NCBI GenBank assembly: GCA_900544245.1
Contig: UQUH01000027.1
Coordinates: forward strand, 1-22,419
Direction of reading: 5' to 3'
Source: an uncultured Coriobacteriaceae bacterium
Lineage (GTDB): Bacteria > Actinomycetota > Coriobacteriia > Coriobacteriales > QAMH01
DNA length: 22,419 bases
Shown: positions 5,644-13,053 of the stretch, one piece after another
How positions within the stretch are numbered: position 1 is the stretch's first letter
Layout: each line of letters opens with the position of its first letter
The notes under the pieces: model-generated
Databases searched by the model: none
The model's input: the letters and a program-made list of their open reading frames with translations, nothing else
What the model was told of the DNA's origin: nothing
Made by a program: the position numbers and the translations under genes

Positions 5644-7683
5644 TTATGCCATATCCTCGTACTGACTGGGATGCTTCTCGAAGAAGTCGAAGCGCGGCGG
5701 CAGCTCCTTGAGCACCTTGCTTCCCGCGGCACGTTCCTCGTCGGTGGCCCAGAAGTCGATGGGCTCGAAGACATGGCACCAGTTGAAGAAGCCGGCATCC
5801 CGCGTCGTGCACGGGCCGTCCTTCGGCTCGATGGCGAGATGCTCGAAGATGAGCTCGCAGCCACGCGGAACGATGGGATGCATGAGCAACGTTGCGCACC
5901 GCAGATAATGGAAGGCGTCGCGCAACAGCACCTCGACGGCACCCTCGGGCGCGTCTTCGGCAAGCGCGGTGCGGCTCTCGCTCGCCCACCACTTGTTGAT
6001 GCCGCGCAAGAACTCGTCCATCTGCGCCATCACCGCGTGCATCTCGAAGCAGGCCATGTGCTCCTCGTAGGCGAGCACCGCCCGCTCGCACGCGACACGC
6101 ACGTCCTCGCTCGGCCCGCCCAAAGGCAGACGACCATCGCAGTGCTTCTGCGCCGTGTAGAAGCACGAGCGTGCAATGCGATTGAAGATGTTGGTGAGCA
6201 GCGCGCTCTCCTTGAGAACGGGGTCGGGCGCCTTCTCGTTGGCGTCTGGGTCGAGCACCTTGGGCGAGAAACTCGCGGGCTTCATGCCCAGGCCGAGCGA
6301 AATCCAGTGCGCCCGCAGCTGCTCGGACGTGTAATGGTCGAGCAGCTCGGCTGCCATGGGCGGCTTGATCGCACCCGAGCTCGAGGCCTTCTTGCCCATG
6401 AAGAGGATGTGGTAGTTGGGAACGAGCGTCGTCTGGCGCAACTCGTCGCCGGTGCCATCGACGTGCGGCTCATGGCCCATCTGCGTCCCCTGCCATAGCG
6501 CCGTCTGCGCGACACCGTAGAAGTAGATGTTGTCCTGTCCGATGAACTGGTAGACCCTCGCGTCATCCGAGCACCACCATGTGCGCCAGTCCGTCGCATC
6601 GCGGTCGCTCTCCTCGAGCGCCGCCTGCGAGAACGCGATGGGCGCCCACAGCGACTCTGGCCAGCACCACACCGTGGCGTCCGGCAAGGTCCCGTCCAGG
6701 TCCGGTGCCTTCACACCCCATTCGATGTTGCCGGTCAGGCGGAAGGGCACAAGCGTCTTGCCCGTGCGGAAGCGCAGGCCGTGAGCATGCATGACCTCGA
6801 CGGCGCGTTCGCGCTCGGCGATGCTCGCGAACTCCACGCCAAACGAACTCTTGCCCTTCTCGGCAGGCAGCACGGAGTGCGGCGGCAGCTCCGCCTCGAT
6901 GGCGGAGAAGTCATCAGCGAACTTCTCCTGGATGTAGATGATGGGCGGTGCGAGGAACGACTCGACCTCGTCGACGAGCACGCGACGCGTACCGCACATG
7001 CCAGCGACCTGCTCGATGTGCGCGGCGATGAGGTCGTGGAAGCGCGGCAGCTCGAAGTACCAGTTGCTCACCTCGCGCATCTCGGGCGTCTGGCCCGTGA
7101 GCGCGGATTTGGGCGCGATGAGGTCGACCGGATCGTACTGGTGGCCCAAGTCGCACTCGTCGGCGTAGGCCTTCTCGGATTTGCAGCCCTGCACCGGGCA
7201 ACGCCCGATGACCTGACGGCCGTTGAGGAAGGTGCCCGCCTGCGCATCGTAGAACTGCGGCGTGGAGAGCTTCTCGAGCCAGCCGTTATCATAGAGGCGC
7301 GTGATGAAGTCGTCGGTCATCTCCTGCTGCTTGACGCCGGAAAGCCCGATGCCGCTTCCCTCGAAAATGTCGAGGCTGATGTCGTAGGCGTCGAGCGCGG
7401 CCTTCTGCACGTCGTGGTTCATCTGCACGTAGTCGGCGATGGTCCCGTCGAAGTCGCCGGCCTCGACGAGCTTGCGGTAGCCCTCGTTGATGGGCGAGCC
7501 GAAGCAATCGGTACCGCTCACGAACAGCACGTTACCTGCACCGATGCGGTCGCGCAGGAAGCGGGCGTAGACGTCGGCCGGCACGAAGACGCCGGCGATA
7601 TGGCCAAAGTGGAGGCCCTTGTTGCCGTAGGGCATGCCCGCCGTGACGACGGCGCGCTTGGGAAACTCGGGACGGTTGTGCAC
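5644..7683 (-). CDS. Divergent methionyl-tRNA synthetase-like class I ligase
   Basis: A 679-residue class I aminoacyl-tRNA synthetase closest in layout to MetRS, which charges tRNA-Met. Seen: MPYGNKGLHFGH (17-28), a HIGH-type motif; VSGTDCFGSPI (55-65); a zinc-knuckle candidate with Cys162, Cys167, Cys177 and His181; GNIEWGVKAPDLDG (318-331); VWCWPESLWAPI (338-349); GQDNIYFYG (382-390). The KMSKS loop is degenerate: KKASS at 431-435. Residues about 232-312 do not look like standard MetRS. I place the start at the GTG at 7683: AAAGG lies seven bases ahead, and the TATAAT at 7722-7727 would start transcription near 7715, leaving almost no leader for the ATG at 7707. The organism may carry a standard metG elsewhere, making this a paralogue. 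Confidence 0.8.
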   Translation of the reverse strand: MHNRPEFPKRAVVTAGMPYGNKGLHFGHIAGVFVPADVYARFLRDRIGAGNVLFVSGTDCFGSPINEGYRKLVEAGDFDGTIADYVQMNHDVQKAALDAYDISLDIFEGSGIGLSGVKQQEMTDDFITRLYDNGWLEKLSTPQFYDAQAGTFLNGRQVIGRCPVQGCKSEKAYADECDLGHQYDPVDLIAPKSALTGQTPEMREVSNWYFELPRFHDLIAAHIEQVAGMCGTRRVLVDEVESFLAPPIIYIQEKFADDFSAIEAELPPHSVLPAEKGKSSFGVEFASIAERERAVEVMHAHGLRFRTGKTLVPFRLTGNIEWGVKAPDLDGTLPDATVWCWPESLWAPIAFSQAALEESDRDATDWRTWWCSDDARVYQFIGQDNIYFYGVAQTALWQGTQMGHEPHVDGTGDELRQTTLVPNYHILFMGKKASSSGAIKPPMAAELLDHYTSEQLRAHWISLGLGMKPASFSPKVLDPDANEKAPDPVLKESALLTNIFNRIARSCFYTAQKHCDGRLPLGGPSEDVRVACERAVLAYEEHMACFEMHAVMAQMDEFLRGINKWWASESRTALAEDAPEGAVEVLLRDAFHYLRCATLLMHPIVPRGCELIFEHLAIEPKDGPCTTRDAGFFNWCHVFEPIDFWATDEERAAGSKVLKELPPRFDFFEKHPSQYEDMA

Positions 7684-7721
7684 GAAGAAGCCTTTCGCTC
7701 GAAACATCACACAAATCGTTG

Positions 7722-7727
7722 ATTATA
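7722..7727 (-). promoter_or_regulatory. -10 box of the MetRS-like gene
   Basis: A perfect TATAAT on the minus strand with no convincing -35 at 16-18 bases. Transcription would begin near 7715. Repeat B2 lies 24 bases upstream. Confidence 0.5.
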
Positions 7728-7750
7728 CGGCAAGCGATGTGCAATCGGGA

Positions 7751-7789
7751 CGTATGAGACAGATGTACCTGTCCAATGTGTCTCATACG
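7751..7789 (-). repeat. Hairpin repeat, class B copy 2 (B2)
   Basis: Eleven-base perfect arms CGTATGAGACA (7751-7761) and TGTCTCATACG (7779-7789). The loop reads GACAGGT on the minus strand (7767-7773). It lies between two divergent TATAAT boxes, the only class B copy in inverted orientation. Confidence 0.88.
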
Positions 7790-7805
7790 CACATGTCACG
7801 CACGT

Positions 7806-7811
7806 TATAAT
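7806..7811 (+). promoter_or_regulatory. -10 box placing transcription start at the ATG
   Basis: A perfect TATAAT ends six bases before the ATG at 7818, and no Shine-Dalgarno is present (the intervening bases read CCTCCC). Transcription would start at or beside the A of the ATG, so the message is probably leaderless. Confidence 0.6.
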
Positions 7812-7817
7812 CCTCCC

Positions 7818-8963
7818 ATGAGCAAGATCGACACCATAGAGAGCATCTCGGACAAACTCGCCGCGACCTCGATCTCGGTCGTGCCCAAGCGCTGCGTCTA
7901 CATCCGCAACTGGCATTCACGCTGCCGCAGCTGCCTGTCAGCTTGCCAGCACGATGCCGTCAAGCGCTCGCTCGGTCATCTCGCGATCGACTCGGAGCTG
8001 TGCACCAACTGCGGCGCCTGCGTGTGCACGTGCCCGACATCGGCCATGAGCACGACCGCGCCGTCGGCTACCGAAATCGTGCGTCAGGCCCGCATCTCGG
8101 CCGAGCGCAACGCCGGCAGCGCCGCATTCATCTGCGAGCGCCATGCCCGAGCAGCGGCCGTCGACACGAACCGCGTCGTCGTGCTGCCGTGCCTCAACTA
8201 TCTCGACGAATATCTCATCACCGGCATGTTCGCACTCAAGTTCAAGCGCGTCATCCTCTTCACCCCCAGCTGCGAGGGATGCGATGTCGATTGCGAGCAA
8301 CCCTATTTCGAGGAGATGGTTCGCAGCACGCGCGAGCTACTCGACCTGTGGAAGATACCCGGTACCTTCGCCACGCTCGATGAGGTTCCGCCCACCCTCG
8401 TACTCGACAAGCCGCAAACGCAAACGCATGTCATCACCTCCGACCGTCGCGAGGCGTTCGAGCAAGCCGGAGCCTCGGCAGTCGAATACGCCTGGCATGC
8501 CGTGAGCTCCGCCATCGGCAACCTCACGGGCGAGGCCGCCCCCGATCCGGATGCGCAGATCATCATGAGTCCCGACGAGCGCTTCGATGCCGATAGCTAC
8601 CGTAGCGTGCGCCTGCTCAGGATGCTCGACGCAATCGGCTCTCATCCAGATGGCGCGACCATCTGCACGCGCTTCTGGGCATCGGTCGACATCGACCCCA
8701 ATCGTTGCAAGCACTGCGGCGCCTGCGCGCGCATGTGCGTGACCCAGGCGCTCGAGTACCACGTCGATGACGAGCGCCGCGCGACGCTCACGTTCCGGCC
8801 CTCGCTCTGCGTGAACTGCCGCCTCTGCCGTGATAGCTGCATCTCTCACTCGATGATCTACTCGACCAGTGTCCCGGCCGCCGACCTCGCGCCCGGTGTC
8901 GTCAAGACGCTCTTCAAAGACGAGGAGCTTCCCCAGAAGGGAAGCCCCCGCATCGGCCTATGA
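7818..8963 (+). CDS. Multi-cluster 4Fe-4S ferredoxin-like protein
   Basis: A 381-residue cytoplasmic protein with no signal or membrane segment. Cysteine groups: Cys26, 36, 39 and 43; the classic CTNCGACVCTCP (Cys62, 65, 68, 72); CKHCGACARMCV (Cys297, 300, 303, 307); and CVNCRLCRDSC (Cys331, 334, 337, 341). This gives up to four 4Fe-4S clusters. Between them lies a domain with LPCLNYLDEY (Cys125) and CEGCDVDC (Cys152, 155, 159), which could bind another cluster or take part in thiol chemistry. The likely role is electron transfer between redox enzymes of an anaerobe; the partner is not in the window. The ATG at 7818 is chosen from the -10 box just ahead and the lack of a better start. It is divergent from the MetRS-like gene, and repeat A2 follows three bases after the stop. 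Confidence 0.8.
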   Translation: MSKIDTIESISDKLAATSISVVPKRCVYIRNWHSRCRSCLSACQHDAVKRSLGHLAIDSELCTNCGACVCTCPTSAMSTTAPSATEIVRQARISAERNAGSAAFICERHARAAAVDTNRVVVLPCLNYLDEYLITGMFALKFKRVILFTPSCEGCDVDCEQPYFEEMVRSTRELLDLWKIPGTFATLDEVPPTLVLDKPQTQTHVITSDRREAFEQAGASAVEYAWHAVSSAIGNLTGEAAPDPDAQIIMSPDERFDADSYRSVRLLRMLDAIGSHPDGATICTRFWASVDIDPNRCKHCGACARMCVTQALEYHVDDERRATLTFRPSLCVNCRLCRDSCISHSMIYSTSVPAADLAPGVVKTLFKDEELPQKGSPRIGL

Positions 8964-8965
8964 GA

Positions 8966-9000
8966 CGATGAGACAGTTGCTCAGGGACGCCGTCTCATCG
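8966..9000 (+). repeat. Hairpin repeat, class A copy 2 (A2)
   Basis: Nine-base arms CGATGAGAC / GTCTCATCG with the centre AGTTGCTCAGGGACGCC. It lies between two convergent genes, three bases after the stop of the Fe-S gene and 25 before the end of the next; no U-rich terminator is present there. Confidence 0.9.
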
Positions 9001-9024
9001 TCAACCACTGTCTAATCGCGCAGG

Positions 9025-10836
9025 TCAGAGCAGCGTGAGAGCCGTGACCTCGCGCGTGTTGTCCTTCTCGGTGTACATCACCGACACCCGTGACCCCGGC
9101 CCCAAAAACGGCATGTTCTCGTTGGCCGAAATGCTCGCGATGTAGATCTTCGAATCACCGGCGAGCTTGAAGTAGTACCGCGTGTTGCCGTCGAAGACCA
9201 CGGATTCGATGGCCTCGATCTGTCCGTCGACCGAGGGCAGAATGCCGCTTTCGGCGATGGCGCCCTCGTCGATCTCGACCTGGTCATCGTTGGTGAGCGC
9301 CGCGATGTAGGCGTTTTGCGCGTCGGCCACCGTGGAGCCCGTACCGACGATCTGGTACTGCTGCACGTCGACGAACGCGTACATCTTGACCAGGCCCGCC
9401 GCGTCCTTGAGCGACAGGAAGTACGTGGGCCTGTCGGCGATGTTGAGCAACAGCGGGAAGGTCGCGTTATAGCTCATCTGCTGGACCTGACCCTCTGCAG
9501 ACGACATGGCCGAGGATTCGGTCGCACCCGCGCACGTGTAGTAGCGCGGCTCCTTGGTTCGCAGGTTGACGAGCGCGAAGCCGACGAGCGACTCATCGCT
9601 GTTGGCGCTCGTCATGCCCGTGTACATGTAGACGTCATCGTTGATCGCCAGGTAGTTGTAACCACCACCGACACCCGACGATGACGAGCTGTCGTTGTTG
9701 AACAAGCCGGGCGCGGGAGAGCCCGTGGGCACGAGCACGCCGGTCTGGCCGATGAGCGAGTTGATGAAGCCCGAGCGATACTTGCCGTAGTAGCCGAGCT
9801 GCTCGTAGACGAGGTCGGCGGTGAAGACCTTGTCGCACCAATTGGGCACGTCGGCGAGATCGTACTTGGTGGTCTCGCCCGTGCAGGCGTTCACGAGGAT
9901 GGCGCCATCGTAATCCTCGCCGCCAAACAGCCCGATGCGCATCTTGACGGTGGGCACGATCCAGTACGGCTCGCCCTCGTCGTTGAGCTCGAAGGCCGCC
10001 TCGCCGAAGATCTCGAACGGGAACTGGAAGCGCACGTAGCGATACAGGTAGTTGTTGAAGTGCTCGCCCGTGGAGATGTGCATGTAGTGGCCCTCGGGCA
10101 GGCGCACGAGCTGCGTGTCCTGCGTGGCCATGTTGACCGTGACGAAGCCGGGCAGGCCCTCCCACGTGTTCATGATCCACTTGATGGGGTCGGCGTAGAT
10201 GAGCGGCGAGACGCGATAGGGCTGGCTCTCGTAGTTGATCTGCGTGTAGGCATCCGGTCCCTCGTCGATGGCGAACTGGCTGACCAGGTCGCTCATCTCG
10301 CCGATGGTGCGCGAACCGAGGCGCACGGCCGTGTCACGGTCGACGACCGGCACGCTCTTCATCGAGATCTCGGAGATGTCCTCGGCAAAGTTTCCTTCCT
10401 TGACCTCGAGCAGACCCGAATACGCGCGTGCGTTGAAGAGCGGGGAGCTCGCGATCTGCCCGACGAAGATGCCGAGGAAGAGGAAGATGACGACCGCGAT
10501 GATCCAGAACAGCCAGCTGCGCTTGGGCACGGCCGACTTGTCGCCATCGGCCTTGGCCTGCTTGCGTGCGGCACGGCGCTCGCGAAACTTGAAGATGTAG
10601 CCGAGCCCCTCGCGGTTGATGCCCTCGATGAAATCGGAGATGAAGCTGGTCGACGCATCATGCGCACGCGGGATGCCAAAGCACACGGCGATGATGATGA
10701 GGCACCAGATCAGGAAGTTCCAGAACTGCACGCTCTGGATGTTGATGGGCGGGATCGTCACGTAGTAGAGGATTCCGATGACCACGATCGTGATGATCAG
10801 CGGAATGACGACCGTCTTCTTCACGTTCTTTTCCAT
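9025..10836 (-). CDS. Large membrane-anchored protein of unknown function
   Basis: A 603-residue product I do not recognise. Three hydrophobic segments are clear: about 8-24, 37-54 and 110-128. The last is preceded by a basic stretch (RERRAARKQAK, about 85-95) and followed by some 475 soluble residues, probably outside the cell. The soluble part is rich in beta-type and acidic sequence, with pieces such as VKEGNFAEDISEI, INYESQPYRVSPLIYADPI and a low-complexity SSSSSGVGGGY near the middle. A single Cys pair (CTGETTKYD and NWCDK) lies in the soluble part. The start at 10836 (MEKNVKKTVVIPL) gives a normal basic anchor; the frame extends upstream through repeat B3, which I do not count as coding. 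The ribosome-binding site is weak (GAGAGAG). It stands alone on the strand, downstream of the hsp70 operon. Confidence 0.75.
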   Translation of the reverse strand: MEKNVKKTVVIPLIITIVVIGILYYVTIPPINIQSVQFWNFLIWCLIIIAVCFGIPRAHDASTSFISDFIEGINREGLGYIFKFRERRAARKQAKADGDKSAVPKRSWLFWIIAVVIFLFLGIFVGQIASSPLFNARAYSGLLEVKEGNFAEDISEISMKSVPVVDRDTAVRLGSRTIGEMSDLVSQFAIDEGPDAYTQINYESQPYRVSPLIYADPIKWIMNTWEGLPGFVTVNMATQDTQLVRLPEGHYMHISTGEHFNNYLYRYVRFQFPFEIFGEAAFELNDEGEPYWIVPTVKMRIGLFGGEDYDGAILVNACTGETTKYDLADVPNWCDKVFTADLVYEQLGYYGKYRSGFINSLIGQTGVLVPTGSPAPGLFNNDSSSSSGVGGGYNYLAINDDVYMYTGMTSANSDESLVGFALVNLRTKEPRYYTCAGATESSAMSSAEGQVQQMSYNATFPLLLNIADRPTYFLSLKDAAGLVKMYAFVDVQQYQIVGTGSTVADAQNAYIAALTNDDQVEIDEGAIAESGILPSVDGQIEAIESVVFDGNTRYYFKLAGDSKIYIASISANENMPFLGPGSRVSVMYTEKDNTREVTALTLL

Positions 10837-10859
10837 GCGCTCGCTCTCTCTTCGAAAAC

Positions 10860-10886
10860 GGGACAAATGGACAGGTCACTTGTCCC
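10860..10886 (+). repeat. Hairpin repeat, class B copy 3 (B3)
   Basis: Arms GGGACAAATG (10860-10869) and CACTTGTCCC (10877-10886) enclose the loop GACAGGT. The usual GAGAC/GTCTC is changed on both sides to GGGAC/GTCCC, keeping the pairing. It lies 23 bases upstream of the start of the unknown membrane protein. Confidence 0.88.
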
Positions 10887-10907
10887 ATTATCATCCGGTA
10901 CCGTCAT

Positions 10908-10944
10908 AAAATGAGACAATTGCTCAGAGACGTTGTCTCATTTT
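10908..10944 (+). repeat. Hairpin repeat, class A copy 3 (A3)
   Basis: Twelve-base perfect arms AAAATGAGACAA / TTGTCTCATTTT enclose a 13-base centre with GCTCAGAGAC. Four U follow the stem on both strands, so it could end transcription from the hsp70 gene, whose stop lies 55 bases upstream on the minus strand. Confidence 0.9.
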
Positions 10945-10999
10945 CATCATACACGAGCGAGGAGCGTTTTCGCCCACGCGCTCTGCTGATGCCGAGTCG

Positions 11000-12481
11000 T
11001 TACCTGCCGTCCGTGAGGCGCTTGGTCGCAGCCTCGATCTGGCGTTGCGACATGTTCGACGAACCCTCGATCGAGATGTTGGCAGCCTTGTTGGTCTCGA
11101 GGTCACGTGCCGTGACGTGCACGATGCCGTTGGCGTCGATTTCGAAGGTGACCTCGACCTGCGGCTTCTTCATCCCCAGGCGCAGGCCGCCCAACATGAA
11201 CTTGCCCAGCGACGTGTTCTCGCTCGCCTTGGGGCTCTCGCCTTGCAGCACGTTTATCTCGACGGTGGTCTGCATGGGCGAGACCGTCGTGTAGATGTCG
11301 CTCTTCGTGGTCGGCAGCGTCGAGTTGCGCGGGATGAGCACCGACATGACATCACCCACGACCTCGATGCCGAGCGAATGCGGCGTCACGTCGAGCAGTA
11401 GCAGACCACCCACGTCACCGGCCAGCACGCCGGCCTGCAGGCAGGCGCCGAGCGCGACGGACTCGTCGGGATTGATCGACTCGGACGGCTCCTTGCCCGT
11501 GAGCTCGCGTACCGCGCGCTTGACGGCGGGAATGCGGCTCGACCCGCCCACCATGAGCACCTTGCCTATGTCGCCGGGCCCCATGTGCGCGTCGGCCAGG
11601 GCACGCTTGCACGGCCCCATCGTGCGCTCGACCAGATCCGCGGTCAGGCGCTCGAACTCGTCGCGCGTGACCTGCGTCTCGAAGTGCAGGGGCTGTCCGC
11701 CGTCGCTAGCCAGAAACGGCAGGTTGACCGTCGTCGTGGAAACCGACGAGAGCTCGCGCTTGGCCGCCTCGGCAGCCTCGGTCAGGCGGTTCATCGCCGC
11801 CGGGTCGCGCGAGATGTCCACGCCGTACTGCGCCTTGAAGCGCCGCAGCAGCTCCTCGACGAGACGCGCGTCGAAGTCGTCTCCGCCCAGGTGGTTGTCG
11901 CCGGCCGTGGCGAGCACCTCGATCACGCCGCCGTTGATGGAGAGCACCGAGACGTCGAAGGTGCCGCCGCCCAGGTCGTAGACCATGACGGCCTTGTTCT
12001 CCTCCTTGTCCACGCCGTAGGCAAGCGCCGCAGCCGTGGGCTCGTTGACGATGCGCTGCACGTTGAGCCCGGCGATGACGCCCGCGTCCTTGGTCGCCTG
12101 ACGCTGCGCGTCGGTGAAGTACGCGGGCACGGTGATGACCGCATCGGTGACCGGCTCGCCCAGGTAGCTCTCGGCGTCCTTCCTGAGCTTGGCGAGGATC
12201 ATGGCCGAAATCTCCTGCGGGAGGTACTTCTGCCGGTCGATGCGGATGGGCTTGGTCGAACCCATCTGGCGCTTGATCGAACCGATGGTGCGCTCGGGGT
12301 TCATGGCGGCCTGGCGCTTGGCGACCTCACCCACCAGGCGCTCGCCCTTCTTCGTGAACGCGACGACCGAAGGCGTCGTGCGCGAGCCTTCCGCATTGGC
12401 GATGACGACGGGATGCCCGCCTTCCATCACCGCAACGCAGGAATTCGTCGTACCCAGGTCGATGCCGATGAGTCTGCTCAT
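11000..12481 (-). CDS. Lidless Hsp70 (DnaK-type) chaperone
   Basis: A 493-residue DnaK homologue. The ATPase domain is complete: IGIDLGTTNS (5-14), Lys70 in TIGSIKRQMG, VPAYFTDAQRQATKDA (118-133), VYDLGGGTFDVS (167-178) with the catalytic Thr174, and VGGSSRIPAV (311-320). The linker LLLDVTPHSLGIE (361-373) and beta substrate-binding domain follow. The protein stops at about the first helix of the alpha lid (SQRQIEAATKRLTDGR), where full-length DnaK continues for over 100 residues. No frameshifted lid remnant lies downstream, so the short form looks genuine. The ATG at 12481 overlaps the stop of the larC-like gene by four bases (ATGA), and GGAGGAG lies five bases ahead, so the two are translationally coupled. 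A standard dnaK probably exists elsewhere; I therefore do not use that symbol. Confidence 0.93.
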   Translation of the reverse strand: MSRLIGIDLGTTNSCVAVMEGGHPVVIANAEGSRTTPSVVAFTKKGERLVGEVAKRQAAMNPERTIGSIKRQMGSTKPIRIDRQKYLPQEISAMILAKLRKDAESYLGEPVTDAVITVPAYFTDAQRQATKDAGVIAGLNVQRIVNEPTAAALAYGVDKEENKAVMVYDLGGGTFDVSVLSINGGVIEVLATAGDNHLGGDDFDARLVEELLRRFKAQYGVDISRDPAAMNRLTEAAEAAKRELSSVSTTTVNLPFLASDGGQPLHFETQVTRDEFERLTADLVERTMGPCKRALADAHMGPGDIGKVLMVGGSSRIPAVKRAVRELTGKEPSESINPDESVALGACLQAGVLAGDVGGLLLLDVTPHSLGIEVVGDVMSVLIPRNSTLPTTKSDIYTTVSPMQTTVEINVLQGESPKASENTSLGKFMLGGLRLGMKKPQVEVTFEIDANGIVHVTARDLETNKAANISIEGSSNMSQRQIEAATKRLTDGR

Positions 12482-13038
12482 TGATACTCCTCCACGTAAC
12501 GTGCGATGAATGCGGCCGAGGTGGGTGTGCACAGCTCGCCTTCCAGGCGCGGCTCGGCCAGGGGGATGCGGTAGCGCTCGAGAATGGCCGCGGTCGCGGG
12601 CGCGGGAATGTCGAGCACGCCATGGGCGCATTCGATCTTGCCGCTGCCGACCTGCACCCTCGAGGCGATGACCTTGCCGGGGCCAATCTGCTCGATGGCA
12701 GCGCACATGCCGAGGATCTCGCGTACGGTCATCCCGAGGCCGACCTCGTGAAAGTGCGTCTCCTCGATGGCGCAACCGTGCACCTGCGCCTCGGCCTGCG
12801 CTAGGATGCGGTACACCTGCTTTGCCTCCTCCTTGGTCCAGTCGCTGGCCACCGACGTGCCGATGGCACGCTCGACGTCGGCGAGATCGTGCAGGTGCAC
12901 CTTGGCGGGAATGCTGTCGTCACCCACGACGACGCCGATGTTGCCACGACGCTGCTCGGGCGTGGCGGCGACGAGCTGCCCGAAGATGGACTTGCGCGTC
13001 GCATCGGTCGAAAGGTCGAGGTACAGGGTAGATTCCAT
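12478..13038 (-). CDS. LarC-like protein (DUF111), first domain only
   Basis: A 186-residue protein matching the first half of LarC, the nickel-inserting enzyme that finishes the pincer cofactor of lactate racemase. Seen: opening LYLDLSTDATRKSI where LarC usually has a GISGDM motif; SDWTKEEAKQVYRIL (about 65-79); AEAQVHG; the signature ETHFHEVGLGMTV (about 92-104); GSGKIECAHGVLDIPAPAT (about 131-149); and EGELCTPTSAAFIA (about 166-179). The GISGDM motif and the second domain are absent, and the acidic residue that usually follows HFHEVG is changed. No larA, larB or larE is nearby. The start at 13038 has AAGGAG six bases upstream, 15 bases after the ldt stop. The role may differ from that of LarC; it shares an operon with a lidless Hsp70. 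Confidence 0.75.
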   Translation of the reverse strand: MESTLYLDLSTDATRKSIFGQLVAATPEQRRGNIGVVVGDDSIPAKVHLHDLADVERAIGTSVASDWTKEEAKQVYRILAQAEAQVHGCAIEETHFHEVGLGMTVREILGMCAAIEQIGPGKVIASRVQVGSGKIECAHGVLDIPAPATAAILERYRIPLAEPRLEGELCTPTSAAFIARYVEEYQ

Positions 13039-13053
13039 GGTTCGCTCCTTGGT

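Noticed and set aside
6781..7722. A 313-codon plus-strand open frame opposite the MetRS-like gene.
   Set aside because: It lies fully inside a gene with clear synthetase motifs and has no ribosome-binding site or family signature.
10957..10999. A possible frameshifted lid domain after the hsp70 stop.
   Set aside because: Only about 55 bases separate the stop from repeat A3, and the frames there do not resemble a DnaK lid.
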